Assembly: GCF_965363235.1 (NCBI RefSeq)
Contig: NC_134838.1
Span: 11,130,441-11,194,440 of the forward strand
Source of the DNA: Mytilus galloprovincialis
Taxonomy: Eukaryota > Mollusca > Bivalvia > Mytilida > Mytilidae
DNA: 64,000 nt
Direction: 5' to 3'
The notes below the pieces were generated by a model that ran no database searches, was not told the DNA's origin, and worked only from the letters and a program-made list of their open reading frames with translations. Every line of letters begins with the position of its first letter. The first letter of the stretch is position 1. Position numbers and translations under genes: made by a program. Below are positions 41,201-46,760 of the stretch, one piece after another.

Positions 41201-44200
41201 GTGTGTGCTTTCTATACAAGTGAACACCTATTTTGAAAAAAATAAACAATGATATTTCAGAAAATAAAACAGATAGATGCAAACTTATATTTTGGATTTT
41301 CAGTTATAATAAGTTAAAGTTGTATGAAAATTTTACCAAAATCCGAGACATACCCCATTTACTGTAACTCAACCTTAATCAGAATTCCAGTAATTTATCT
41401 TTGATTGATTGATTGTTTGTTGCTTTACGCCGCATTAGCACAATTTATCTTTAAAAGGATACCTATAAAGTAGGATTTCACTGTCTGAAACATTTGAAAT
41501 ATAACTGACGACTAAACTATAGTTTAATAATTTTACAGAAGGGAAGTAACTCCTATGGAGTATACAGTGGCAGTTGAAGATGAAGAACCACAACCATTAT
41601 TTGTGAATATACCAAGTAATAATGATATAAAAGCACCATTAAAACAGGCAGGATCAGAACCTTGTCTATGTAAACCAAAACTGGCAGGATCTCTACAACT
41701 GGACGGTCAAACACAGGATGCAGATAAACCTAAAATTGTAGATGCCATCAAAGATGCATTTGTCAAAGAAAATCCTGGTAAATATTTTAAAAGACATTTT
41801 TTTTGTTTAGAGTGTTAAAATTACTAAAGGCTTTGCTTGAATATATTTTAAAACAGTTTTTCTTATCCTCCAAAATATTGACACAGTATTGTGTTCATTT
41901 GACTGTTAGTCTAATTGTTCTGCAACTCTGTCTATATACTGGAGACTGGATTTTCAATGAAAATTGAACAGAATATTTAGTATCTTGGAAATATTTCATC
42001 TCTTTTATTTCCAACCCAAAAGATGTGAAAAAGTTTCTCGTAGCAATAAACATGCAAAAGGGTAGACGTCTTGTACTTAAAACTCCTCCTGAAATGGTTA
42101 CCTTATTTCAATGAAACTTTGATAGAATATGTATTACAAATGACATTGGGCATCTTCTATTCAGTCTATTCAGAACAATTTTTGCAGTTTTACACAGCAA
42201 AGCATACAATTTTTACCATTAATAAATAAGTAGCAGGAACTTGACTGTTAGCAGAGTTAAGCTCACAGATCTTTTAGTTTTATATTTGATATGTTTGTAA
42301 TTACTTATAAATTTTCATTAGACATTGTTTTTTAAAAGGCTGATGGTTGGAAACTATTCTTTTGGGACATAAAAATAAATGGTTTCTCTAAATTCTTCTC
42401 TCCTTCTTTCAGATGTGACCAAACCAGACTTAGATGTGACTGTCACTGGTATTAACAATAAAGCTAAAGACAAAGATGGGTAAGGAATTGCTTACAGATG
42501 AGAAAATGACATTACAAACCACATTATCTGTTTTCTTAGTTTAGCAACTCATAAAAAGTTAAATAATGATAACAAAATGGATAACTTTATAATCTTAAAA
42601 GGCAGAAAGAGTTATGTTTTCCTGATATTATTCCTTGTTTTCGTCTTTACATTTTTCATTGGGCACATTTATCATATAATGATAAAATGTAGTCATGCTG
42701 TAATTTATATTTGATTATAGAAATCCTGTGTCAGAAGTAAATTATAGAGTGGGACGTAAGAGTGAGGATGTCGAGGACTTAAAATCTCCCTCTACAGCAC
42801 ATCTACAACAGTCTCTAGCAACAGCAGGGAAAACATTACATTCTAGAGCACCAAAAGATGAGGACAATGATAAGGTATAGTGTAGGCACTTTTGAGTATC
42901 CCTCTTATAAACAAAGAAAATGATTATATCCATTTAACTTTTGTAAACAAAAAAATGAAATATACTTTAGATTGCAAGAGATGATTTAATTTTTTTGAAT
43001 TACAAAATCTATTGGTCAAACATCATTAATTACTATTCATACATTTTTCAATTGAAATGGTTTTAAATTGTGTACATGTATATCTATGATTAATTAAGTT
43101 AATAAACTACAGTAGTTCTCAATAATGTTTGGTACACCATATTTTGTTCTTCACAGACTGAAGGATCAGATATATGATAGATACTTGGAAGATTTTTTTT
43201 AATTTATTTACAGAAATGGACGTTACCACTAGCTATAGCTTTGGGAATATTGGCTGCTGTCATAGTGATTGCCATAATTTGCTGTTGTATACACAAAAGA
43301 AGGTCAGTATTAAATCACTTTGTTTATACCTTTGAGTAAGTGAAGGTTTGAAGATAGTCTATATATATATAATGCTCCTATTCCCATTTTTGCAATCACT
43401 GCTTTATCTGTTAACACTCATAATCACTGTGTTTAAATGGTGGGACATATGTGTGTATATTTCTCTATATTGATAAACCAATGGCAAAGAAGGATAATAT
43501 CAGCACAGAATTGTAGCTCCCAATACCATTTTACCCATCATCTTTCTAATAATAATTTTTAAAATCATTTCTGTTGAAGAGGACAGTTTGCTTTGATTGA
43601 TATTTGATATACAAATTTTCGAAGGCCAAATATTGTACACAACTTTTTAATGGACTTTGATGTGCTTAAGGTGGTACCCAACACTTTAACTAAAATTAAT
43701 TTGGCTCGTTTAATTTTCTTAAAATTTTGACAAAGTATTTACTTTGACCCTTTTACAAAAATATAAAAATTTCAAAAAATTGGAACCAACCGTTTTATCA
43801 GAAAAATTACACTGGTTATATAGCAATTTGACAAACACCAATTTTAATCATTGAGAAGCTTAATATTCCCTTTACAACACAACGTAATTAAAACGTTTAG
43901 CTGACTTTACAGAGTTATCTCCCTGTAGTGTTAGGTACCACCTTAACATTGTTAAAGTTACTCACATGATTTAATATTTCTGAAACACCACAAGTCTGTC
44001 TGCAAGTCAAAAGTAAATACTTTCATTTTGCTCACTATGAAATTTCATCTTTGCTGCATTTTGATTACCATTGTTTTATAATTGTAATAAGATGTACACA
44101 ACAAATTATGTACCCCATTGAAGCACAGTGATGATTATTTCACAACACAATGTTTTTAAGCACTGTTTTCAGATTTGTTGTCATGTCTTGATTATAATAT

Positions 44201-46760
44201 ATTCTATATCTGGATTGCTAAGTTAGATATCATTTTGCACAAAGAGTTTGCAAATTGCACCTAGTGATTTTCAAAAATATTATAGGAGTGAGGTGCTTTT
44301 TTTTTTAGTATAAAGATTTATCATCATAATTTGCAAATTAGTAGGTTCTTTTAATGCAACAACTGTATGATATAAAAGGAATCAGGGCAGAATTTATTTT
44401 TCTAGGATTTAAAAACTGCTTTCAAATGGTACTTTTAATACATGTACTGAAATAAAACCAAGATTTTACATTGTACAAGAATCAAGAGGTTACATTTTCT
44501 TGTAGGTTGGAAAAGAAATATGAAGTTGAAAAGTTACAAATATCAAGTAAAAAGCATTTATCATTGAAATATATTTGATATCTTATGTGTAGCGCATTTT
44601 ATCAGCATATGATTTTAGCATGTAGTTGCATGAATTTTACTCAATGAATGGCTGTATTGCATTTTGGTTGTTTCCAAAGATTGTAGTTAGTGAGAAAAAA
44701 TAAACAATAAATGTAAATTTTTCATGCCCAGGTAATAAAAAAAAAAGCTACTGTCTCCACATCATTTGCAATCTGGTGGATAAGTTAACTGTTTTTAAAA
44801 TTTCAACAAATTTAACAAAATGTTTCAAAATTCAACAAATTTAACAAAATGTTTCAAGATCTTCTTTTGAGAACTTGAAAATTGTTTTAATATGTTTTTA
44901 AAAAAATTATATTTTGAAATTTATTATATTTGGCATGCAGAATGATGATAATCAAAAAGATTTATAATTTGTTAATATGACATATTTTCTAAAGCAATAT
45001 AGTCATTTATGTTTGTTTTTTTTTTTTTTTTTGTTGTTGTTTTTTTTTTTTTTCTTTCCAAACAGTGGATTTTAAGTTATATTAGAAAGTCACCTGAGAT
45101 GAGTTTCCTGTAGTGTCGCAGTTAAGACTTGCATGCTTGTCTGTATTCATGCTAATCTTTCTGCTTGTGATGAGGAATTATAGATTGTAGTGTTGTCAGT
45201 TGTATTTCAAAATTAAAAAAAAAAAGTTAGTAACATCCATCTGACAAAATTAAGGAATAATGTTAAAAAAAATCCTGTTATATTTGTTAGTTGTCTAATT
45301 GTAAGCTAAATTGTTTTAGGTGTCAAAAAGTTTTAATTATTTGCTAGATATTTGTAATTGAACAGTTGAAGCTAAATGTTGGTCTCTCCAGTTGTATTTA
45401 CATTCCCTTGTCCTAAAACATTTCATGTTCTTGGTCTACAAATCAGTTTGTGATCCCACTGGCGGTTGAAGTTAGGGGACAATATACATATTCTTCTTTT
45501 AGTATATCATGTATATAGATACATTCAAGTTTGCATAAATGTTGAGAAAAGATAAAAAGTGAGATGTAATAAAAGGTTCATCTTCAATTAGGTCACTTTG
45601 ACCTTCATAAATTGCATGACATACAGTGGTGGAAGTTCTGTTTAATATCTTAATTTGCAACAACTTTATACAGATATAGAATTTGAGTTTTCAATATGAT
45701 GTCATTATTTTGTTGCACTAGATCCTGATGGAATCTGTTTCAGATTTACCAGAAAATGTGCTGAACTTTAAACAGAATTTACACTTTATGATATGAAATC
45801 AAATGCTATTTTAGAATTGGTCATAATAAAAGTAAACTGTACTCAAGTCTCAACATGCTAAAATTGAATGCTATTTTATCAAAATTATATTCCATAAATA
45901 ATGCTTTAATTATTATACCAGCTGTGATTCTACATAATCAGATCATATGAAACACACTTCAAAGAATATATTTAAAATACTTTGATTAAATGATATATTT
46001 TTAGGTACTTCTATTTATTGTAATATTCCTTGATTTTGTATTTTATATGAAAAGTATTTTTACTCAACAATGCCTTAACTGTTATGCCCCTCCACAAATT
46101 GACCTATGTAATAATGATACTTCATCCTTCTGTGTAAATAGTTCCAGTTAAGTTTCTTATAATGTAGTACTGATATTCTCCTGCTATGTTACATCTGTTC
46201 AACAAAACTAGGTCACTATGATTTATGTATAATGTCAGATTATTAATGTTTATGTCCATCTTCAGGCTCATGTGCTAAAATTAATGATGATATAACTAGT
46301 CTTCTTATACAAAACACAGAAAAAGAAACAGCCATGATAGCTGAAAGTGGTGCTAATCCAGAACAATCAATCAGAAACCTTCAATAATTATTGGTAGATT
46401 GTTTATTATTTTGAATCTGTACTTTTAGATTTGTATTTTTTCTCCAGAATGGCCTATATAATTTATATGCTTGTCAAATGTACTCCTTTGTATAGATGTT
46501 AAATAATTTTAAAAATCAGAAGATACTACATGATCAAAGCATAGGTAATATAATCTTGAGGTGACATGTTTAATTTAGTCAAAGAAGTTAAATATATGTT
46601 GTTTAACTTATATTTCAGACACAGAAAGAGAGAGGATTTAGTTAAAAGAGAACACAATGTGAAGAAAAACAATTTGTATGATCAGGAACATTTCAGTGAT
46701 CCAGCTGCTTATGATAATAATACCTATGAAGGACATGATTTCCAAAAGGTCTCTTTGTAA
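1612..46760 (+). CDS. Giant multi-module VWA type I transmembrane protein (5'-partial, 42 exons)
   Basis: I chained 42 exons by AG/GT borders and reading phase; lengths sum to 7,196 nt, ending at a TAA at 46758-46760, so about 2,397 residues are present. Order: modules M1-M6, a VWA domain, modules M7-M19, a degenerate M20, a transmembrane helix and a 47-residue tail. Each module has a short-exon segment with a QEE-x-V-like signature, then a W-x-L-x-Y strand, a glycine turn, often an N-glycosylation sequon before G-x-x-Y, an F-x-V strand and a final helix with Trp before a K-G end. The fold may be alpha/beta (inference). I do not recognise the module family. VWA domains usually bind ligands through a metal ion, so an adhesion, matrix or immune receptor is plausible, but function is unknown. 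The start codon and signal peptide lie upstream of the window. Confidence 0.85.
2693..5637 (+). CDS. Module M2 (exons 2693-2759 and 5366-5637)
   Basis: Short exon (67 nt) has C-R-C and SQEQVV; long exon (272 nt) has IVWKINYQV, an N-M-T sequon before G-H-K-Y, an unusually aromatic middle (WGWTDWQKYFHY) and ends YYKQHYKG. The 2.6-kb intron between them hosts AGCTCACC copy B and a TIR transposon. Confidence 0.8.
3046..3820 (+). repeat. AGCTCACC-family repeat, copy B (5'-truncated)
   Basis: Starts within the family at AGCTTTTCTCATCACTTGG, lacking the opening hairpin, has one internal unit of about 500 bp and the complete 3' end (AAGGTGAGCGACACAGGCTC, GAGCCTCTAGTT). It lies in the M2 intron. Confidence 0.8.
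4005..5273. mobile_element. Non-autonomous Tc1/mariner-like (pogo/Tigger-type) DNA transposon
   Basis: Flanking TA dinucleotides, then inverted termini CAGTCGATTCC-TTAATTGCAT on the left and ATGCAAATAACCGGAATCTA-CTG on the right. TTGCATA motifs recur near both ends. Length about 1.27 kb and no transposase reading frame. The TA duplication and CAGT start suggest the Tc1/mariner superfamily; the pogo/Tigger assignment is inference. Confidence 0.65.
5806..7626 (+). CDS. Module M3 (exons 5806-5863 and 7370-7626)
   Basis: Short exon of 58 nt (GQKIHIEGL...STG), long exon of 257 nt (EKTWRLPFILTVDGKTV, an N-S-T sequon before G-K-S-Y, FSFNLNHKV, ITAWC). The long exon uses a GTTAGT donor. The intron between them holds the 19-bp minisatellite and a LINE fragment. 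Confidence 0.8.
5905..6388 (+). repeat. 19-bp minisatellite, left block
   Basis: Tandem degenerate copies of GGGTAATTGATGTTTAACT, about 25 copies, in an intron. It continues as the right block at 6826-7135; the two were one array before the insertion at 6394-6820. Confidence 0.85.
6394..6820 (-). mobile_element. 5'-truncated LINE (non-LTR retrotransposon) fragment
   Basis: On the minus strand an open frame (6786-6502) encodes a tail with CTLCNSGDIGDEFHYILEC, the Cys/His motif common after the reverse transcriptase of animal non-LTR elements. A TAAGT repeat flanks it (6389-6393 and 6821-6825), as expected of a target-site duplication. The element interrupts the 19-bp minisatellite. The reverse transcriptase domain itself is absent. 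Confidence 0.75.
6826..7135 (+). repeat. 19-bp minisatellite, right block
   Basis: Same unit as 5905-6388. The phrase AAGTGATGTTGTACTTGGC occurs in both blocks (about 6200 and 6822), so a higher-order duplication existed before the LINE insertion. Confidence 0.85.
8159..9235 (+). CDS. Module M4 (exons 8159-8225 and 8970-9235)
   Basis: Short exon (67 nt) contains VTVDITGQEELVDKTTG, the clearest form of the QEE-x-V signature; long exon (266 nt) has SSWKLLYTLSVNGTK, an N-F-T sequon and a final TSWTAKLKG. Borders are AG/GTAAGA and AG/GTAACA. Confidence 0.85.
9635..9763 (+). repeat. 43-bp tandem repeat, three copies
   Basis: Three near-identical copies beginning TACTTTGTCTCACTCAAAGT, in the intron between M4 and M5. 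The identity of the copies implies a recent expansion. Confidence 0.9.
9811..10873 (+). CDS. Module M5 (exons 9811-9874 and 10608-10873)
   Basis: Short exon (64 nt) has IKFIRQRPMVTETG; long exon (266 nt) has EKIWSWEYVINMN, an N-V-T sequon, FSVYLSSKV and IIQAWKTKG. The F-x-V strand and Trp-helix are well preserved. Confidence 0.85.
11516..14596 (+). CDS. Module M6 (exons 11516-11573 and 14310-14596)
   Basis: Short exon (58 nt) has TQEELVDKVDG, nearly the M4 signature. The long exon (287 nt) is the longest of the array: SVWRLVYFVKKEGKVVDS, ITGPRGIYRV and a C-terminal helix EKLHLIEENTG without the usual late Trp. Donor is GTGATT. It directly precedes the VWA exon. The 2.7-kb intron holds two inverted-repeat elements. 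Confidence 0.85.
12212..12490 (+). mobile_element. MITE with TAAGGTGGTACC termini, copy 1
   Basis: About 280 bp with inverted ends TAAGGTGGTACCTAACAC and GTGTTGGGTACCACCTTA, apparently flanked by TA. A second copy lies in the opposite orientation at 43667-43945. No coding capacity. Confidence 0.8.
12573..13254. mobile_element. MITE with long palindromic termini (GTATATGTTCCAGACC)
   Basis: The left end GTATATGTTCCAGACCGTAT and about 40 bp after it are the reverse complement of the right end near 13210-13254. Each end also carries the palindrome ACCGTACGCGTACGGT or a variant. An 89-codon minus-strand frame inside (13011-12742) matches nothing I know and is probably not a gene. Confidence 0.7.
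13255..13830. other. Intronic stretch, nothing recognised
   Basis: A+T-rich sequence in the M6 intron without convincing exons, inverted ends or tandem repeats. Confidence 0.4.
13835..14012. repeat. GTAATC/GATTAC-rich repeat
   Basis: About fifteen GTAATC or GATTAC hexamers in both orientations within 180 bp, ending at GATTACGATTACCCCATGCC. Alternating inverted hexamers can form many small hairpins. Probably the remains of a transposable element. Confidence 0.6.
15126..15686 (+). CDS. VWA domain exon
   Basis: One 561-nt exon, phase 1 at both ends, encodes a complete VWA (von Willebrand factor A) domain. The metal-ion-dependent adhesion site is intact: D-A-S-G-S in LLDASGSVG, the Thr in GGKTFTD and the Asp in VIVMTDGKS. 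The later strands QVFAIGIGKG and the helix ending TIQAKLKATTC fit collagen VI/matrilin-type domains. Flanking cysteines (C-N-E-V-P at the start, T-T-C-K at the end) could form the usual closing disulphide. The exon sits between the long exon of M6 and the short exon of M7, so it was inserted exactly at a module border. Confidence 0.95.
16367..17624 (+). CDS. Module M7 (exons 16367-16457 and 17353-17624)
   Basis: Short exon (91 nt, extended) has VSVEVKRQEEYITSTG; long exon (272 nt) has ERVWKLVYFVKVNGQFV, LDINQLISRLNITGPRG, FSVFFTGKV and LLETWNSTSKG. This is close to a consensus module and a good query for remote-homology searches. Confidence 0.9.
18101..18866 (+). CDS. Module M8 (exons 18101-18176 and 18592-18866)
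   Basis: Short exon (76 nt) has C-G-C followed by an acidic helix-like segment; long exon (275 nt) has SYWRVMYFLKKNHTVVES, QYVVANVTE, FSFYLSKEM and SSWIKKMKG. The central sequon is absent, but NVT follows the Y-V-V strand. Confidence 0.85.
18970..19115 (+). repeat. Degenerate copy of the GGGGCCTTTTATAG repeat
   Basis: GGGGCCTTTTATAGGTGACG, GACCTATAGCTGTT, TTCTGTGTTATTTTGTC and CAATCATACCACATTTTC match, in order, the better-preserved copy at 26355-26627. Confidence 0.65.
19228..19936 (+). CDS. Module M9 (exons 19228-19297 and 19680-19936)
   Basis: Short exon (70 nt) ends in AA rather than GG before its GTAAGT donor. Long exon (257 nt) has KTVWKVDYYLKKDGSLVD, an N-L-T sequon before G-H-S-Y and VLVKWWKSTNN, ending at a GTTAGA donor. 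Confidence 0.85.
20384..21073 (+). CDS. Module M10 (exons 20384-20444 and 20817-21073)
   Basis: Short exon (61 nt): NKTVVHVDIPEQTQVLSGN. Long exon (257 nt): KYNMLSIFVKKEKTYVDS, where Met replaces the early Trp, then KYTVNTV, FSMYLSRAI and IKKTWKEKG. Donors GTAAGT and GTCAGT. Confidence 0.85.
21507..22968 (+). CDS. Module M11 (exons 21507-21576 and 22736-22968), shortened
   Basis: Short exon (70 nt): FIDSKSNVSVTIGSQDWYLY. Long exon (233 nt, one of the shorter ones): SKKKVSKLSYYLTVDGKAIH, then a proline/glycine-rich centre (VPGRISPGPG) replacing the sequon region, FHVDFTLPV and AAWAAFRTG. The early Trp is missing. A 35-bp minisatellite fills the intron. Confidence 0.8.
21865..22480 (+). repeat. 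35-bp minisatellite
   Basis: About 17 tandem copies of a 35-bp unit containing GCATTACAAATGTGACTTGT, with T/C variation in GGTGC/GGCGC. A decayed outlying copy sits near 21602-21645. It lies inside the M11 intron. Confidence 0.95.
23244..24217 (+). CDS. Module M12 (exons 23244-23301 and 23943-24217)
   Basis: Short exon (58 nt): LKQTKTVIVHQEEMVSSS. Long exon (275 nt): LSSWRLWYRITANNTAVS, an N-V-T sequon, LLSIHFAQRV and LLVLWKKKIG. Confidence 0.85.
24597..28398 (+). CDS. Module M13 (exons 24597-24657 and 28124-28398)
   Basis: Short exon (61 nt): VKHVTVLKQEETIQKSY. Long exon (275 nt): ETVWKLSYHITTTDGTTVN, YFMTDVDAFQTYRL, FKVMLNRRI and KQTLAKKVKG, where the late Trp is replaced. The 3.5-kb intron between them has been enlarged by a LINE remnant, a bivalve repeat and a foldback element. 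Confidence 0.85.
25088..26150 (-). mobile_element. Reverse-transcriptase element remnant (3' part)
   Basis: A minus-strand frame (26053-25739) encodes RYHKLVKTFTKFYHRY and SGISHPKFYGN, which I recognise as the segment that follows the reverse transcriptase domain in a family of bivalve retroelements (recall, not checked). Downstream of it on that strand (25088-25700) is untranslated sequence; part of it recurs at 63408-63530. The polymerase domain is missing. Confidence 0.6.
26355..26627 (+). repeat. GGGGCCTTTTAAAG bivalve repeat
   Basis: Runs from GGAGCCTGTACTTCAGTGG to CAATCATACCACATCTTC, including TACGGTGACCTATAGTTG. A decayed copy lies at 18970-19115. I recall the family as frequent in mussel sequence. 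Confidence 0.65.
26823..26985. repeat. Long inverted repeat (hairpin)
   Basis: The left arm GTATTTCTGTATTGGCCTTG continues for about 50 bp and is matched by its reverse complement ending at 26985. The loop contains a second, direct copy of the TATTGGCCTTGTTATTGGTC segment. Confidence 0.9.
27572..27642. repeat. Inverted repeat (hairpin)
   Basis: Arms AGAATAACTCGGCCAATA and TATTGGCCGAGTTATTCT flank an A/T loop. It uses the same TTGGCC motif as the hairpin at 26823. Confidence 0.9.
28934..29569 (+). CDS. Module M14 (exons 28934-29006 and 29304-29569)
   Basis: Short exon (73 nt): DVKLIVFNEQEVVTTVSNS. Long exon (266 nt): KTVWRYNYIVDVSGNILN, LQQEINFTSPRQQKYTV with an N-F-T sequon, FQVHFFGII and VKLYWENVTG. 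The intron between them is only about 300 nt, one of the shortest. Confidence 0.9.
29641..29912 (+). repeat. Single-unit copy of the 168-bp repeat family
   Basis: GGGTATTCTGTTTTTCCTCTGTCTGTCC, a run of TCCATCCAT/CAGTCCGTCC, one TAAGTCAGCTATACCGTGTG unit and a GGTGTCATCAGTGAGC end match the multi-unit copy at 50195-51010. Confidence 0.75.
30341..30868 (+). CDS. Module M15 (exons 30341-30401 and 30624-30868)
   Basis: Short exon (61 nt): SSVELSSVSREDTFEDITG. Long exon (245 nt): KSLTTFTFILTANGKMMYPS, where the early Trp is lost, then VPEVQVFPGKTLNVTRYSW, FKLVLQSQH and LLENVWNASKQ. The 222-nt intron is the shortest in the gene. Confidence 0.85.
30985..33722 (+). mobile_element. GTCGAGCCTGCGAC repeat split by an AGCTCACC element
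   Basis: Left part 30985-31217 starts GTCGAGCCTGCGACTTTTGT; right part 33465-33722 ends ATTTCAGCATGAACTCTTGT. I recall these as the two ends of one mussel repeat (not checked). AGCTCACC copy C lies between them, so this looks like a nested insertion in the M15-M16 intron. Confidence 0.55.
31218..33464 (+). repeat. AGCTCACC-family repeat, copy C, with four internal units
   Basis: Opening hairpin AGCTCACCTGGCC / GGGCCAAGTGAGCT at 31218, then units starting TTTTACAAAA(AT)CT near 31285, 31776, 32277 and 32778 (about 500-bp spacing), and the standard end at 33464. It is the longest copy here. The fourth unit is the most divergent. Confidence 0.9.
33962..34289. mobile_element. AATTCG-rich MITE
   Basis: Imperfect inverted ends TAATACTGAGTTCACACGTA and GTACCTGTGAATGAGGCATT bracket a core dense in AATTCGAATT palindromes. 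About 330 bp, no coding capacity. Confidence 0.6.
34787..35098 (+). CDS. Module M16 in a single fused exon
   Basis: One 312-nt exon, phase 1 at both ends, encodes a whole module: YSLRVISTEPSVGD replaces the short-exon part, then IHLTSVLYDQKIGEEAVVTP, AAEYRINTLFTASVRYENTM and a C-terminal helix. The intron present in every other module is absent, and the length equals a normal short plus long exon. Acceptor TTTCAG, donor GTGAGC. The conserved Trp residues are missing. Confidence 0.8.
35412..35695 (+). repeat. Bivalve repeat with GGACGGA tract and GGGGCATAAAAA end, copy 1
   Basis: CTGTGTCCTCAGTACATGG, GATCATATCATAGGGAACAT, TTTCAAGTTGATTGAACTTC and a GGACGGA-like tract run to GGGGCATAAAAA. An interrupted second copy lies at 59410-60052. 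Confidence 0.7.
35793..36613 (+). CDS. Module M17 (exons 35793-35859 and 36372-36613)
   Basis: Short exon (67 nt): QLKSIKTHVLLKKDYVSSS. Long exon (242 nt): VKIAKLYFKLEINNTTRKLW, KVYVLYLKGKV and ALKINWMAVAP. It is divergent, but the phases and the late Trp are kept. Donors GTAAGA and GTAAGT. Confidence 0.8.
37090..40559 (+). CDS. Module M18 (exons 37090-37144 and 40342-40559), shortest
   Basis: Short exon (55 nt, the smallest): NKTVIVKIIDTSIYVDVS. Long exon (218 nt): KLVTKVRYIVSINDTD, ALNANLSQCGCSATS with a C-G-C motif and an N-L-S sequon, and ISTVWNGANKG. The F-x-V strand region is reduced. The 3.2-kb intron contains nested repeats. Confidence 0.8.
37227..38354 (+). mobile_element. GGCCCCGCAACAAAG repeat interrupted by an AGCTCACC copy
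   Basis: Starts ATGGCCCCGCAACAAAGTTG and ends GACGGGGCCATTCGTGTCAT...CATCTAGTTG, so the ends share an inverted GGCCCC/GGGGCC. AGCTCACC copy D is embedded near the left end. The right part contains near-repeats of GTGAGTTAACTATGATGAGT. Confidence 0.6.
37318..37899 (+). repeat. AGCTCACC-family repeat, copy D (divergent internal sequence)
   Basis: Hairpin start AGCTCACCTTGCC / GCGCCAAGTGAGCT and standard end AGGTGAGCGATACAG...GAGCCTCTAGTT, but the internal units differ: about 180-bp repeats with GAATGAAACCAAACATGGCA and CATCATCCAAGATGGCC. Family ends have therefore been combined with a different core. Confidence 0.8.
38541..38779. mobile_element. Small inverted-repeat element (TAAGGGAAAG ends)
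   Basis: TATAAGGGAAAG on the left and CTTTCCCTTACACTATA on the right are inverted. A perfect small hairpin GACGGCTTCAAGCCGTC lies just inside the left end. About 240 bp, non-coding. Confidence 0.45.
39074..39525 (+). repeat. Two-copy tandem repeat of about 234 bp
   Basis: Copies start at GATTGGGGAGAG (39074) and GATTGGAGAGAG (39308) and share AGGAGCACCTCAATTGATGA and ACCAACATAATTATTG. It is intronic, with moderate divergence between copies. Confidence 0.85.
40985..41777 (+). CDS. Module M19 (exons 40985-41081 and 41539-41777) with furin-type site
   Basis: The short exon is extended (97 nt): after LSSTALSVRVKQQS it encodes RRQKR followed by D (41029-41046), a match to the furin consensus R-X-K/R-R. 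Long exon (239 nt): REVTPMEYTVAVEDEEPQPL, SEPCLCKPKL with a C-x-C motif, and a final IKDAFVKENPG helix. Trp residues are lost. Cleavage would leave a stub of about 166 residues on the membrane side. Confidence 0.8.
42413..42874 (+). CDS. Degenerate module M20 / juxtamembrane region (exons 42413-42479 and 42721-42874)
   Basis: A normal short exon (67 nt, LDVTVTGINNKAKDKDG) is followed by a truncated long exon (154 nt, NPVSEVNYRVGRKSEDVEDL and a charged, Ser-rich run to DEDNDK). Only the first strand of the module survives. The second exon ends in phase 0, leaving the repeat phase pattern just before the membrane exon. Confidence 0.8.
43214..43302 (+). CDS. Transmembrane exon
   Basis: An 89-nt exon encodes KWTLPLAIALGILAAVIVIA followed by IICCCIHKRR: one hydrophobic helix of about 23 residues, three Cys at the inner face (possible palmitoylation, inference) and a basic stop-transfer. 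This sets the modules outside the cell and the last exon inside. Donor GTCAGT, phase 2. Confidence 0.9.
43667..43945 (-). mobile_element. MITE with TAAGGTGGTACC termini, copy 2
   Basis: Inverted copy of the element at 12212-12490: starts TTAAGGTGGTACCCAACACT and ends TAGTGTTAGGTACCACCTTA. Both copies sit in introns of the same gene. Confidence 0.85.
44506..44578 (+). CDS. Candidate alternative last exon (short basic tail)
   Basis: A good acceptor (TTTTCTTGTAG) is followed, in the phase required by the transmembrane exon, by LEKKYEVEKLQISSKKHLSL and K-Y-I before TGA at 44576. Splicing here would replace the tyrosine tail with a 24-residue basic tail. AATAAA motifs follow near 44698. A chance frame of this size is possible. 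Confidence 0.3.
44579..46265. other. Last intron, mostly unclassified
   Basis: A+T-rich sequence with a poly-T tract at 45018-45055 and no convincing element. A coding-like stretch with an acceptor begins at 46266 (see findings). Confidence 0.4.
46619..46760 (+). CDS. Cytoplasmic tail exon and stop
   Basis: After TATTTCAG the frame encodes HRKREDLVKREHNVKKNN, then LYDQEHF, AAYDNNTYEGHDF and the C-terminus QKVSL, with TAA at 46758. Three tyrosines lie in acidic contexts and could be phosphorylated docking sites; V-S-L at the end fits a class II PDZ ligand (both inferred from motif only). A possible polyadenylation signal AATAAA is at 48429, but the 3' end is not determined. Confidence 0.85.
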
